Part shown: positions 47,786-54,436 of the stretch, piece after piece
How the letters are laid out: each line of letters begins with the position of its first letter
How positions within the stretch are numbered: position 1 is the first letter of the stretch
Assembly: GCA_900660155.1 (NCBI GenBank)
Contig: CABFPE010000249.1
Span: forward strand, 328,943 to 392,942
Source: Hofstenia miamia
Lineage: Eukaryota; Xenacoelomorpha; Acoela; Hofsteniidae
Length of the DNA: 64,000 bases
Direction of reading: 5' to 3'
Notes under the pieces: model-generated
The model's input: the letters and a program-made list of their open reading frames with translations, nothing else
Database searches by the model: none
What the model was told of the DNA's origin: nothing
Program-made: the position numbers and the translations under genes

Positions 47786-50402
47786 ATTTACCATAAAACT
47801 TTAAGGAAATTTCTAAGCATAGGNATATATATACATATACATATATATATTAATTGAATATAAAAGATATATGGTCATCACCGGCTACAAAAGATAAAAA
47901 TGAGTGTAACCGATAATTAGTAAAGAACTATTGATCAATTATACGACGCCATTTAACAATTGAAAGAATAAAAAGAGAAGAATATATTTTAAGCGATAAA
48001 AACATAAGAGAAAAAATGAATAATGATTTCAAAGCGCGATGCCCTCAAACAACGAAAATACTAACCTGTGCCTGCAAGGCCATAATTATAATAAGCACCA
48101 AATTTAATTTGAAATCAATTTCCATGAACTTCTGGATGCTTACGAAGCGATCATGGTAATTCAGATCAGAAATGATTAACAGTCGAATTATATATTAATA
48201 CACAACCAAATGATTTAATTAAATCAAATAAAATGCTAAACAAATAAAATAGTGCGTAGAAAAAGAAAAAGTTCAAAACTATAAAGCGAAAAATTACTAG
48301 TGGAATAGTATAAAATCAAACTTATTCGCTGGTCATTGAGAATTAGATTTCATTACAAAAACTAACGAAACTTTCAGCATCTATTTGAAGATGGATGGCA
48401 TTTACCAACGATCATTAAATTCTCAAAAAACGTGAATAAACGACTCATACATTTGGGTATGCTGTAAACACTGTTTTTACAAGACCGACAACAACAAGGA
48501 CAATTTGAATAATATATTTACAAGAATATATTGCACAAATATTCAAAATGGACATTGGAGCAATCAGTGACGGAAAAAGAAATATTTCTTAGAGGGGGCC
48601 CAATGTGAAATTACAAGCTACCTACAAAATTGGATGCCTAAGAATTTCAGTTTATAGTTTTTCATTACACCGTTTTAATGATTAAGAATTTCTTTGAAAA
48701 TTGCCTCTGTTTTTGTTAAGTCATAATTACTATTTATTCAAAAAAATTTTTTTGTCAAATTATAAGAGAAAAATTGAATATTTTATCTCAAATTACGCTA
48801 AAGACATGTGCATGGCGTCGCAAAAGGCTGTAAAAATTTGCTCATATGCTTATATCACTGCTTAAATATGTATTACATAAATATTTTGTTTAATAACAAA
48901 ATACATAAATGTGATACATTAAAGTTGTATGACGTTAAGTAGTTACTCAGTTTTAACAGTAGATATTACCTCGAATTAAATACTTCCTGGAAACAAAGCG
49001 ATAATTAATGAAAAGACAATAAAAAATAAAGGCATTAATTTAAGGACACAAAGGTCACTTAAAAGGATTAAAATTCCCTATAGTGACTAACAGTCTAAAC
49101 TTTTCCATTTAATCATAGATGCAGTACGACTTGAATAAACTTCAGGAGGAAAATCAAATATTTACAGGGCATAATTAATGGCAAAATTTCAGAAATAAAT
49201 GTGATTGAAAATTATTGGCATTATAGCAAAGTGCTCTATGTAAGTTGTAGTGAAACCTATGACGATAACAAAACTAGTTAGCAAATGAAAATGTAAATAA
49301 CCTTATCTTCGTCAAATTTGAACTATGGCTGCTAAGACAATCACGTGCTCAAAAATAAAATTGTATAAACCATTTAAAAAAACAGAGGAATTTATATCAT
49401 GTAAGTAATTTTCCATTAGCAGCGAGAGTTGCAATTAAATTTATGTGTAACACCGAGATAAAATAATATCCATTATCACCAGGTCAAAAGTAAGACATAG
49501 CATTAAATTAAGCACTAAACGGCTTTTATATTACATATAAAATTGTATTATATATTCAATATTCTAATTTACTCAATGCAAGAAGTCATGCAAATTTAAT
49601 GCTTTACAAAGCAACGCTTTTGTCAATTATGATGTCTGACAGGAAAAATAAATAGTTTGATTGGAAACACAAATTAGGTGTATAGAAAAAGTGAAAAAAT
49701 TACATGTTACACAAAATCAAATTTCATTATTTAAAATACCTGTAAAATTATCATTTGTACAATATTTCAACTGCTGTTGATAGAAAACTTAATACACAAA
49801 ATATGTGAGGATTAAGCATTTGATTGGTGATATCTAATGCATAGAGTTGCTGAAGAAATCTATAAACTTACAGAATGCACAACGCAAAGATATAAATGAA
49901 GGTCTTTTGACAAGAAATTCCACTTTTCTGGGGTTCTTCTGGTTCCTTGCAGCACATACAACATGCGTTGATAGAAGAAATTAGCAAAAGAATGAAACAT
50001 ATTAATACAATGGCGGCCACCATAAACAGCAACGACTAAAATTTTCAAAATTATTTGCTTAAGAACTGTTCACTAAAAACATAAAAAAGTGTGCAATAGG
50101 AATGTGTGCTATCATAAACCCATTTAAAGCCATTTGGTGGTTACACTTTAATAATGTTAAATGTCTTAATACTCTGCTGAAAAATATAAACAATCTTGTT
50201 TTCGAGCTTTTAACTATAAAATGACGTTAACAATGCTTTAGTAAAATTAATTATGAAAATTGAGATAACATACCATATGATAATTATGTTTTTCGATGTC
50301 ATCGAAAGTTGAAGGGATCGTAAGTTCAGGCTGCACAACAGATAATGTAGTGATCGATATTCTGGGAATACTGTTGTACCATTTCGCAAATTCAAAATCC
50401 AT
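11193..50402 (-). CDS. tweety (TTYH) family membrane protein, 13-exon gene
   Basis: Assembled by eye from splice sites. Coding exons (minus, high to low): 50402-50274, 50035-49872, 34387-34276, 32653-32521, 32430-32373, 30373-30278, 27803-27608, 23821-23735, 20842-20709, 19102-19001, 15070-15038, 11701-11536, 11219-11193. All phases agree and give 478 codons plus stop; TTYH proteins are usually 450-540 residues. Family marks: N-terminal W-x3-IPR (vertebrates W-x2-S-VPH) before TM1 (about 44-64), TM2 (about 87-110), a first loop with sequons N129, N137 and N147, VYRFY before TM3 (200-223), TM4 (232-255), SDVCVDANAYV (vertebrates SDFCVDPDAYV), loop cysteines C261, C284, C351 and C366, sequon N274, TM5 (371-395), acidic stretch and PPPSY tail. 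TTYH proteins are plasma-membrane dimers linked to volume-regulated anion conductance and lipid binding; that role is inferred from family. Sequence is strongly diverged from vertebrate and insect members. Confidence 0.85.
11220..11535 (-). other. tweety intron 12 (316 bp)
   Basis: GT (gtaaaa) to AG (attattttag) with a long T-rich tract before the acceptor. Another possible acceptor (tattcataatag at about 11476) would give a different 6-residue end and no PY motif. Confidence 0.6.
11536..11701 (-). CDS. tweety exon 12 (cytosolic C-terminal tail)
   Basis: 166 bases, acceptor atattttag, donor gtaaaa, phase 2 in and 0 out. Encodes a Pro/Arg/Gly/Ser-rich tail with RPRSSQGPRYKFGRSAG and ends GDEGGVPPPS. 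GC content is well above the surroundings, as expected of an exon. Confidence 0.75.
11702..15037 (-). other. tweety intron 11
   Basis: 3.3-kb intron, AT-rich, holding a Tc1 remnant at 13032-13807. The remainder (11.8-13.0, 13.8-15.0 kb) shows no gene; the open stretch at 14771-14989 (minus) cannot be joined in frame to the neighbouring exons. Confidence 0.5.
13032..13807 (+). mobile_element. short Tc1-like remnant with TIRs in tweety intron 11
   Basis: Left end TAGGAGTGGTCAAATTAATT and right end (reverse complement) TAGTAGTGGCCAAATTCATT match, both flanked by TA. At about 13500-13690 the plus strand reads EGTWATIKKRLSGRDLTNKS, the Tc1 NPIEGTWxxIKKRL motif, then SENMSQY. An internally deleted Tc1 of a different subfamily from the 8.7-kb copy. 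Confidence 0.75.
15038..15070 (-). CDS. tweety exon 11 (33-base micro-exon, acidic juxtamembrane tail)
   Basis: Acceptor ttgttgtag and donor gtaagt frame only 33 bases encoding RQKYYERTDD. TTYH proteins have a basic/tyrosine then Asp-rich segment (NRDYDDIDDDD) at this place. Phase 2 to 2; joins exon 12 by an Asp codon. Confidence 0.7.
17770..18765 (-). mobile_element. non-autonomous hAT element with transposase fragment
   Basis: Flanked by an 8-bp duplication with one mismatch (GGTTGAAA at 17762-17769, GGCTGAAA at 18766-18773). Ends TAGGGTTGTGCGGGTA and (reverse complement) TAGGACCTTGCGGGTA match imperfectly, and subterminal regions are rich in the word tacccgt/gggta. The minus strand keeps part of a hAT transposase core. 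Confidence 0.8.
17935..18512 (-). pseudogene. hAT transposase fragment
   Basis: Minus-strand stretch in two overlapping frames: SIEQNWDKVIKIIAG and LNTAIFGES, then HYIATVVDPRFNVHELLKAA, the hAT block ending in DPRxK ahead of the C-terminal dimerisation region, and acidic DESDDKSCEFV. The BED finger, most of the catalytic core and the C-terminus are absent. Confidence 0.65.
18908..18921 (+). repeat. short TTAGGG interstitial repeat
   Basis: Two copies of the animal telomere hexamer (gggttagggttagg). Too short to mean more than a chance or repair trace. Confidence 0.4.
19001..19102 (-). CDS. tweety exon 10 (TM5)
   Basis: 102 bases between tttttatctag and gtgaga. Encodes GSMSLILLSAVIICLSLFLA and AILSGCVSGHLDN, the last membrane helix and the start of the cytosolic tail. 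Phase 2 in and 2 out. Confidence 0.8.
19103..19724 (-). other. tweety intron 9, distal part, with (TA)n tract
   Basis: AT-rich intron sequence ending in a (TA)n microsatellite (about 19676-19724). At 19580-19660 a direct repeat of a ccctctatgtag word occurs. Confidence 0.5.
19830..19972. other. assembly gap (143 n)
   Basis: Run of n inside the hAT element, no doubt due to its ttgcaat repeats. Confidence 0.95.
20290..20465 (-). pseudogene. hAT transposase C-terminal dimerisation fragment
   Basis: The minus strand reads PTSDVVERLFSIAGLAFSDV, the hAT dimerisation-domain signature (TSxxxERxFSxAG), followed after an in-frame stop by SLLPMNLE and FLHCNRNFWD, the typical hAT end (LFLKxNRxxW). One stop follows SDVR. 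No catalytic core is present. Confidence 0.8.
20709..20842 (-). CDS. tweety exon 9 (loop 2, last two conserved cysteines)
   Basis: 134 bases, acceptor tcctttag, donor gtaagc, phase 0 in and 2 out. Encodes LETALTGLQTDFECNQFHEN and YVYGQQVICYGI; vertebrate TTYH have a Cys-x-x-LH block and then FCYDG, so C351 and C366 fit the family's disulfide positions. A second GT two bases upstream would break phase. Confidence 0.8.
21175..21501. mobile_element. 327-bp hAT-type MITE
   Basis: Ends CAGGGATGTATATAAGTATA and (reverse complement) CAGGGGTGTATATAAAGATA; flanking 8-mers ACCACAAA (21167-21174) and ATCACAAA (21502-21509) differ by one base. No coding sequence; the interior is over 80% AT. Confidence 0.8.
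22799..23218. mobile_element. 420-bp mariner-type MITE with long terminal inverted repeats
   Basis: Starts CAGGGTGCCCAGCAAAAAGT and ends with its complement, each arm running about 100 bases with very few mismatches, flanked by TA (22797-22798, 23219-23220). The start CAGGGTGCCCA is shared with the mariner at 3813-4378, so the same or a related transposase may have mobilised it. No complete transposase inside. Confidence 0.85.
23735..23821 (-). CDS. tweety exon 8 (second extracellular loop)
   Basis: 87 bases (29 codons), phase 0 both sides, acceptor cattatttag, donor gtgagt. Charged, helix-prone sequence RLAEAERDFEKSYKTYSNSF ending SPGLT, corresponding to the helical part of TTYH loop 2. Confidence 0.75.
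24357..24882. mobile_element. MITE with TTGACTATAGTCAA palindromes in its ends
   Basis: Inverted ends of about 40 bases starting AAGGGGTGCCACAC and running to TTTTGACTATAGTCAAA on both sides, with at most one or two mismatches. A related motif (TTGACTATTAGTCAA) occurs inside near 24789. The target duplication is not clear because both flanks are A-rich. No coding content recognised. Confidence 0.75.
25367..25408. repeat. (TA)n microsatellite
   Basis: Uninterrupted at repeat of about 40 bases. Confidence 0.9.
25713..25755. repeat. (TA)n microsatellite
   Basis: Uninterrupted at repeat of about 42 bases; a shorter one with a single n lies at 25550-25567. The 140 bases between the two hold no recognised gene. 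Confidence 0.9.
26305..26370. repeat. 32-bp tandem duplication
   Basis: tgtaaaattaagattagctg plus atttttactgat occurs almost twice in tandem. Confidence 0.7.
26540..27110. mobile_element. foldback MITE (same family as 29615-30254)
   Basis: Arms of more than 200 bases pair imperfectly around about 26820; each includes gggcaccctaaaaact and attgtgaattcaaattttt-type words. The gggcaccctaaaa-ctgtct core, the spacer and the ttcagtgtca word recur in the 29.6-kb copy, so this is one family. Outer ends are not sharply definable here. Confidence 0.65.
27608..27803 (-). CDS. tweety exon 7 (TM4 and SDVC family signature)
   Basis: 196 bases, acceptor tgtgtatag, donor gttcgt (weaker than the others but the only one in phase). 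Encodes TM4 (GAVCAMLTLLTCCFLIISYL) followed by SDVCVDANAYVLKAL and a YYSYYLTCSSP block that matches vertebrate TTYH SDFCVDPDAYV and YYLACSP. This exon identified the family. Sequon NDT (N274) is extracellular. Confidence 0.88.
27804..30277 (-). other. tweety intron 6
   Basis: 2.5-kb intron; besides the MITE at its 5' end (29615-30254) nothing recognisable. The ORF at 28555-28737 (minus) is AT-biased and unconvincing. Confidence 0.5.
29615..30254. mobile_element. 640-bp Tc1-type MITE next to the exon 6 splice donor
   Basis: Begins CAGTCATGGTAATAAAT and ends (reverse complement) CAGTCATTGAAATAAAT, flanked by TA (29613-29614, 30255-30256). The arms stay similar for 150 bases or more (shared aaagcattaaagttata and cagaatctatatttNtattg). 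Its right end lies 22 bases inside intron 6. Confidence 0.85.
30278..30373 (-). CDS. tweety exon 6 (TM3)
   Basis: 96 bases between acceptor caatatttag and donor gtaaga, phase 2 to 2. Encodes FYITLGLLIATIFVGMYVG and ISLCC, a clear membrane helix, then ASQVNLI. A Tc1-type MITE ends 23 bases downstream of this exon. Confidence 0.8.
30374..32372 (-). other. tweety intron 5
   Basis: 2.0-kb intron. A 128-codon minus ORF at 30686-31072 is the only long open stretch; its edge (aagttcccggacgaatgc) looks like a lone mariner-type terminus but no partner end was found. No function assigned. Confidence 0.45.
32373..32430 (-). CDS. tweety exon 5 (end of first loop, up to TM3)
   Basis: 58 bases with donor gtaaag. 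The acceptor I chose (ataacag) keeps frame after a 90-bp intron; the better-looking acceptor 14 bases upstream (tatgttag) leads straight to a stop in the frame left by exon 4. Encodes PGKVMESLKYFVKTFEVY, then an Arg split over intron 5; TTYH have YYRW here, with the Arg near the proposed conduction path. Confidence 0.65.
32521..32653 (-). CDS. tweety exon 4 (first extracellular loop)
   Basis: Acceptor cggttttag and donor gtattt, 133 bases, phase 0 in and 1 out. Encodes INLTKSLVVDVNETVN with two sequons, then a Ser/Asp/Glu-rich stretch (DDESIDSSESDF). The loop is the fastest-evolving part of TTYH proteins, so support here is mainly frame and sequons. Confidence 0.65.
32654..34275 (-). other. 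tweety intron 3
   Basis: 1.6-kb intron. At 33550 the sequence TA-CAGTGGCTGAAAAAAGTAG resembles a Tc1/mariner end but lacks a partner. No gene seen. Confidence 0.45.
34276..34387 (-). CDS. tweety exon 3 (end of TM2, start of first extracellular loop)
   Basis: 112 bases, phase 2 in and 0 out, donor gtaggc. The first base completes a Leu codon with exon 2, so TM2 reads FALCI-L-GFSVLGISASV across a 15.5-kb intron. The following helix-like stretch ends with sequon NES (N129) and HAQ. Confidence 0.8.
34388..39956 (-). other. tweety intron 2, downstream third: no gene recognised
   Basis: AT-rich intronic sequence with a (TA)n cluster at 35469-35541. A GC-richer patch at 37500-37640 stands out but matches no family I know. 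ORFs here are short and motif-free. Confidence 0.45.
35469..35541. repeat. interrupted (TA)n microsatellite
   Basis: About 73 bases of at repeat broken by atc, ttt and aca steps. Confidence 0.9.
39957..40322. mobile_element. probable 366-bp MITE (ends CAGAGGCGTAGC / GAGTGGCGTAAC)
   Basis: Left CAGAGGCGTAGCGAATTGG and right (reverse complement) GAGTGGCGTAACTAGGGGG are related short inverted ends of a kind common in animal MITEs (GTGGCGTARC with a G-rich run). Flanks share aacga. No coding content. Confidence 0.55.
40323..41842 (-). other. tweety intron 2: no gene established
   Basis: Contains unassigned minus ORFs at 40889-41158 and about 41575-41707 (starting MSGDDLNTIGRRSLPIEAGM). The latter has an unusually protein-like composition for this region but no splice context I could fix. 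Confidence 0.35.
41843..42062 (-). other. candidate internal exon of a nested gene (hydrophobic)
   Basis: 220 open bases bounded by a good acceptor (ttaatttcag) and a donor (gtgaat). Encodes LFQELCVKLVLVVFYISCVA, then SLKAYQQLLVFTKSFIICLM, two hydrophobic segments. Family not recognised. May be chance in AT-rich DNA. Confidence 0.3.
42119..42307 (-). other. hydrophobic open stretch, possible exon of the same nested gene
   Basis: Reads DSIDVYFIDLSAILFALFLA then NLFQCLTCLKQLQF on the minus strand, one membrane-like helix. Splice signals are weak (donor only gttagc) and the phase does not fit the exon at 41843-42062, so it may not belong. Confidence 0.2.
43843..44311. mobile_element. probable hAT MITE rich in GTTTTAAAAC words, copy A
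   Basis: Right end GCCAACCCTG and left end CGGGGTTGAAAAAACG are imperfect inverted repeats; flanking 8-mers ttttcgaa and gtatcgaa are similar. Subterminal runs of gttttaaaac/aaaaacg words match copy B. A 72-codon plus ORF inside (43980-44198) begins MDKCQFLEFFKRKTVSQLRL; function unknown. Confidence 0.5.
44407..44764. mobile_element. hAT MITE rich in GTTTTAAAAC words, copy B
   Basis: Starts CAGGGTTGGCATGTTTTAAA and ends ACACTTTTTTGCCAACCCTG, 358 bases. Both ends carry clusters of tttaaaac words, presumably transposase-binding repeats. The 8-bp flanks (gcacctgg, tcgcctga) match at only five positions. Lies 95 bases from copy A. Confidence 0.65.
45450..45658 (-). other. candidate exon 2 of a nested gene (hydrophobic)
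   Basis: 209 open bases between tatatttacag and a consensus gtaagt donor, phase 0 in and 2 out, which fits the 48066-48125 exon. Encodes QIITVSIKNWFQYASNSLYI and later YICILFLLVMVYYRFFHSV. Composition is AT-driven, so chance is a real alternative. Confidence 0.3.
46594..46706. repeat. (TA)n microsatellite with 49-n gap
   Basis: at repeat on both sides of a gap at 46626-46674. Confidence 0.9.
46740..47750 (-). mobile_element. Penelope-like element fragment (RT palm to GIY-YIG)
   Basis: A truncated Penelope-like element on the same strand as tweety, in intron 2. It keeps one long open RT segment (46933-47691), and beyond it the GIY-YIG part continues in other frames (SINEHLKGHLESEVYLH; NFEILLRTKNAKYAQALFIK). 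Its upstream side is cut at a (TA)n-centred palindrome whose left arm is element coding sequence. No direct terminal repeat was seen. A different subfamily from the 2.2-5.3 kb element. Confidence 0.85.
46933..47691 (-). pseudogene. Penelope-like RT/GIY-YIG partial protein
   Basis: 252 codons: GMAMGSPLGTSMAWFTMDIL, then YYRYVDDIFTIFED with the catalytic YVDD, IHFLDITMEVF, TKMYRKPTNTDLYV, FQSYCDIKYKTNLL and YKYQCEECNLSYILET, the start of the GIY-YIG nuclease. This is the order expected for endonuclease-bearing Penelope elements. Both the N-terminal RT fingers and the rest of the nuclease are missing from this frame, so it is a fossil. Confidence 0.85.
47712..47823. repeat. 112-base perfect palindrome around a (TA)n core
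   Basis: Arms of 40 bases (cctatgcttagaaatttcct ... and its exact complement) flank a (TA)n core at 47751-47783. A single n follows at 47824 and another (TA)n stretch to 47850. The left arm is part of the Penelope RT coding sequence. Confidence 0.9.
48066..48125 (-). other. candidate first exon with signal-peptide-like sequence (nested gene)
   Basis: ATG at 48125 opens 20 codons, MEIDFKLNLVLIIIMALQAQ, ending exactly at CAG before gttagt. A short N-region, hydrophobic core and small residues at the end resemble a signal peptide. It cannot be an alternative tweety exon because its phase does not fit exon 3. Unproven without transcripts. Confidence 0.35.
48126..49871 (-). other. tweety intron 2, upstream part: nothing recognised
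   Basis: AT-rich, motif-free intronic sequence. Confidence 0.45.
49872..50035 (-). CDS. tweety exon 2 (TM1, cysteine-rich cytosolic turn, start of TM2)
   Basis: Acceptor aaaattttag and donor gtaagt bound 164 bases, phase 0 in and 2 out. It starts SLLFMVAAIVLICFI, aligning with TTYH SLLFLG, and continues to ACCMCCKEPEEPQKSG, matching the Cys-rich CRCC turn after TM1, then the first half of TM2 (KTFIYIFALCI). Intron 1 is only 238 bp. Confidence 0.8.
50274..50402 (-). CDS. tweety exon 1 (start codon, extracellular N-terminus)
   Basis: ATG at 50402 opens 43 codons ending ...HNYHM before a gtatgt donor; phase 0. The piece FAKWYNSIPRISI resembles the TTYH N-terminus (WLHSVPH-x-L) just ahead of TM1. 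No signal peptide, as in the family, where TM1 anchors the chain. The 5' UTR and promoter are not recognisable. Confidence 0.75.
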
Positions 50403-51962
50403 TATTGTTGAGCTTTAAGTAGGCATTCTTAAACAATATAACAAATCATTATACTAACTATGATATTAATTGATATAATTCCGCTCTACCATAGAACGAG
50501 CAGTTAAATATAATTGAAGCAGTTAATTTTTTGTTTTTCATTAATAACGCGGAGCATTGTTGCTCTAGTTTTTCCAAGTGATGGTTTTATAGAAGGATTC
50601 CCTGCGTTTTTGAATTTTCATATTTTATTGACACAGAATATTTTCTAAGATTTCAACATTCATTTTCAATAGTTGCAACTTATTGGAAACAGATTAGTTT
50701 ATAAAAAACAGAAACAAATGATTTCAATAAAATATCTACATAAATATTGTTAATATTTCATGTCCATTTAAAGATAATGGTTTTTCCTCATTTTATATTC
50801 AGACCTAAATGAGAAACTTTATACAAAAAGCAGAGGTATTTCTGATATATCAAAAATTAATCACAGTAATCATTGCAAAACTTTGCACACTGTCGGAACT
50901 TCTCAGCAATACTATATTTTCTATTTCCTTTCTGCAATACAAAATTCAGTTTAGGAATCTGAAGATTTCTCTTAGATTCGTCTTCATGTGGTACAAATTT
51001 TAATCTTAGATAGAAGAATTTTGTAAATTGCTAGTTAGCTGTACCGTAGTTTTCGTTTTAAATCAATACTGTTTGTTTTCATTATAATTCTTGTTAGTCT
51101 TTGCTGAGAAACCACATAAAAGCAGATATCACATTACATCATCTAACTTTATTGAATATCAGGTTTCTGTTGAGATATCTTGTTTACTAAAAAAACGCTG
51201 ATTTAACTTTCCTAACTAGTTTCAACATAAAGTACTTTTTGTTTACCTATTTCTTCACTCTGTAGAAACAACTATTTTTCAAATACATATTTCTTGATTT
51301 TCAATCTACATTAGTGTTTGTAAAGAACTGACAATTGGTTTTTTCTAAAACCCAATATAAAGCAATACACCAATGTACTAGAAACAGATTGGAATCGCTA
51401 AACAACAAAAGAAACTAGTTTCAATCCTCCTTTCTTACCTTAGCCCTGATGATATATTCTAACATACCGCGGCTCCTTGCCACATAGCTTGAGCAATGAA
51501 AAAATTTCTTGAAGAAAATGGGTTTGCACTTCTTGGAGACTGGGCTTAAATTTAGAACATTTTGGGCAATTCTTAAGAAAAAAATAACTGAACGCTATCA
51601 CGCCAAATTAGGCATACTATGGGAGTAATTCGAGAAAGAATTTTATGCTATCTCTGATGAAATGATCACTAATATTTATATCACACTTCCTTGAAAATTG
51701 GACACAAGGTTACATTGTACATTTAGCTTTCTAATGAGTCCCATTTTTGGCATGTTAAAAATATATAAACTTCTTTATAGTAGAACGAATATTTTCCCTG
51801 TTTCATTACATTTAGTAGGTAGATTTTGAAAAATCATATTTTGTTGGAGGATTTCATTTTATGTTACTGTAAACATTTTATACAAACAATATTACTTTAT
51901 TGCTGAATTACGTATTTCAAAGACTAAAATCAATGTTTCCATACTTTGAAGCACTACGTGTA
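50403..51962. other. upstream flank of tweety, no gene
   Basis: Presumed 5' UTR, promoter and intergenic DNA of tweety; no TATA or CpG-rich promoter could be picked out. A plus ORF at 50809-51003 is motif-free. Confidence 0.4.
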
Positions 51963-52452
51963 TATATACGGACGCTAAGTACTATATTATAGGTTTTATA
52001 CTGAGCACCCGCGATTACCGATTTTCTCCATACTTAGCGCCAGCAAGCAGTCCGGACTGCTAACATCAAAAAATAGCCACACACCAAAATTGAGCTCAAG
52101 GGGAGCAATTCTCAAGAAATATATAAAAATGAAAAATAGTGTAGAAAAATATGATTTATTACCATTTTAACAATTATAATTTCTGAACTAATGTTTGCAT
52201 TTTCAAACAATTTGGACGTTTTGCAATATCTGATATTATTTTCAGATCGATATTGACAGCTCTTCCCAGTGAAAATGAGGTCCGCTTCCGGTCAATTGAA
52301 AAATGCATGTTGTACAATTTTGGACATTTAGTATCAATGTCAGTAAACTACATGCTTAAGCCATTTCTAATATCAAAATTTGAAAAAAACATGCGTAGGT
52401 TGTTTCAAAATAATATATAGCGCCCATATATTTGGTCATTTACACTTAGCGC

Positions 52453-52460
<8 letters not shown>
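51963..52460. mobile_element. probable MITE with GGCGCTAAGT ends
   Basis: Left TATATACGGACGCTAAGTAC and right (reverse complement) TATATATGGGCGCTAAGTGT form inverted ends about 500 bases apart. The word cttagcgcc recurs internally (about 52034, 52427, 52446). The right end abuts a (TA)n tract (52456-52484), hiding any target duplication. Confidence 0.55.
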
Positions 52461-52484
<24 letters not shown>

Positions 52485-52486
<2 letters not shown>

Positions 52487-53598
52487 GGCATATGTCTGAG
52501 TGTTAAGGATGACTATTTAGAAAGTTTGTCTTTTTAAATGCCATGAGTTCTCTCTATGCATACCCATGTAAATATTAAAATAGAAACGAAGCTTTTTACT
52601 CAATTTTACATGGCAAAAACACCTTTTGAGTATTATGATGATATAATTGATTATTTACAGGATTTTTTTGCACTCAATGTAAAAGCAATGCAGAAATGAT
52701 ATAAAATTTATGTTTATTGAAATCGTGATTTCATGCAATACCTTAAAACTTATATATTGTATAGTTTGAATTTCTACAAATCTGGAGATTTGATATCATT
52801 CACAAAGGCATTTCTATGAAATAATTTTATTTATATTAGTTAACACTAAATTCGAAATCCACAATTATGGTGAACTCAGGCCTGCTTGGCATCGCCGGAT
52901 TTGCATGCCTGTCCTATCCCAACCCATCCTTACAACTACTTTTTGAATGTAGACAAATTGTAGGTATGTGTTGATGAATGCGAGGATATCTTTGAATATA
53001 CGAACTATAAATATATGCATATATTATAAATTGGAGAAAGGTGAGAGATATTTAGAGAAATATTGTAGGGCGAGTAATATTGTCACAAATACAAATATAT
53101 TGGGTTGCTTGACTGTACCCAATATTGCAGGGCTGCTGCACTGTACCCCCCTTTTCATAAATTTCATTTATATAATTGCATATATGACTTATGCTTCTGG
53201 CAATAAAATGGAAATAATCTATTATCAATAACATTCGTGATATATTCATATATTTAGGGAGAATGTCGAATTTAGGTTTCATATCATAAAGAATTACATT
53301 TAAAACATTTCGTAGTATCCGCTTAGATATAAATTATATCATTAAGACACTTTTAGAGATAACCCAAGAAGAATATTGAAAGTTTTTTATTGATTATGGT
53401 TTCGTAATCCCAAGTAAAATCGATATTTTAATAATTTGTCAAAGTTGACTGGTGAATTAATCAAAATATGTTTTGTAAATTACATATAAATATATTAAAA
53501 ATTTCAACACATTAGACATTGTTAAAAAAAAGTTTAAAAAGGAAGATATTTGTCAAATATATCATCAATGTTAGCATAATTTAATCTAGTGTTTATAA
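52485..53598. other. no gene recognised
   Basis: AT-rich; overlapping plus and minus ORFs near 52968-53282 have no motif. A GC-richer 60-base patch at 52870-52925 is unexplained. Confidence 0.4.
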
Positions 53599-54436
53599 AA
53601 AAAAGTCAAAAATCAAGAGAATGATAATGGATTGCAAAAGACAAACATCTACAAAATTGCAACAACATTGTGAACATAAAGTCTGAATTTTCAAGCAACA
53701 ATACCAATTGCAGATGAGATTCCAAATTATTGCTTACAAAAACACACTTCATTGCAGTATGTCATAATTTAATCATTGTGATTCATTTCAGAGCTTCAGA
53801 GCTATGTAAAAAAACTTTAAATGTATTAGAATGTTTCTTAAGCTCCTCACAATTAAAATTCCTAACACTTGAACTAAATTTATATGTTTAATTAAATAAT
53901 GAATATAATTTCAACTATTACAAAACTTATAATAATAGGGTCTTAACAAGATTTCTAATCAACAAAACACTATTAAACCTAAGTTGGAAATTATATTGGC
54001 CGTTTAGGTAAGCATANNNAAAAAAGTAAAAAATCAAGAGAATGATAATGGATTGCAAAAGACAAACATCTACAAAATTGCAACAACATTGTGAACATAA
54101 AGTCTGAATTTTCAAGCAACAATACCAATTGCAGATGAGATTCCAAATTATTGCTTACAAAAACACACTTCATTGCAGTATGTCATAATTTAATCATTGT
54201 GATTCATTTCAGAGCTTCAGAGCTATGTAAAAAAACTTTAAATGTATTAGAATGTTTCTTAAGCTCCTCACAATTAAAATTCCTAACACTTGAACTAAAT
54301 TTATATGTTTAATTAAATAATGAATATAATTTCAACTATTACAAAACTTATAATAATAGGGTCTTAACAAGATTTCTAATCAACAAAACACTATTAAACC
54401 TAAGTTGGAAATTATATTGGCCGTTTAGGTAAGCAT
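53599..54436. repeat. 417-bp tandem duplication separated by nnn
   Basis: 53599-54016 and 54020-54436 are the same sequence with about one difference (gtcaaaaatc versus gtaaaaaatc), joined by three n at 54017-54019. Such near-identity across a scaffold join in otherwise diverged DNA points to overlapping contig ends, not a real duplication. Confidence 0.85.

Noticed and set aside
48564-48612. Start of a possible MITE (cagtgacgga ... gggggccc)
   Set aside because: No convincing complementary end downstream.
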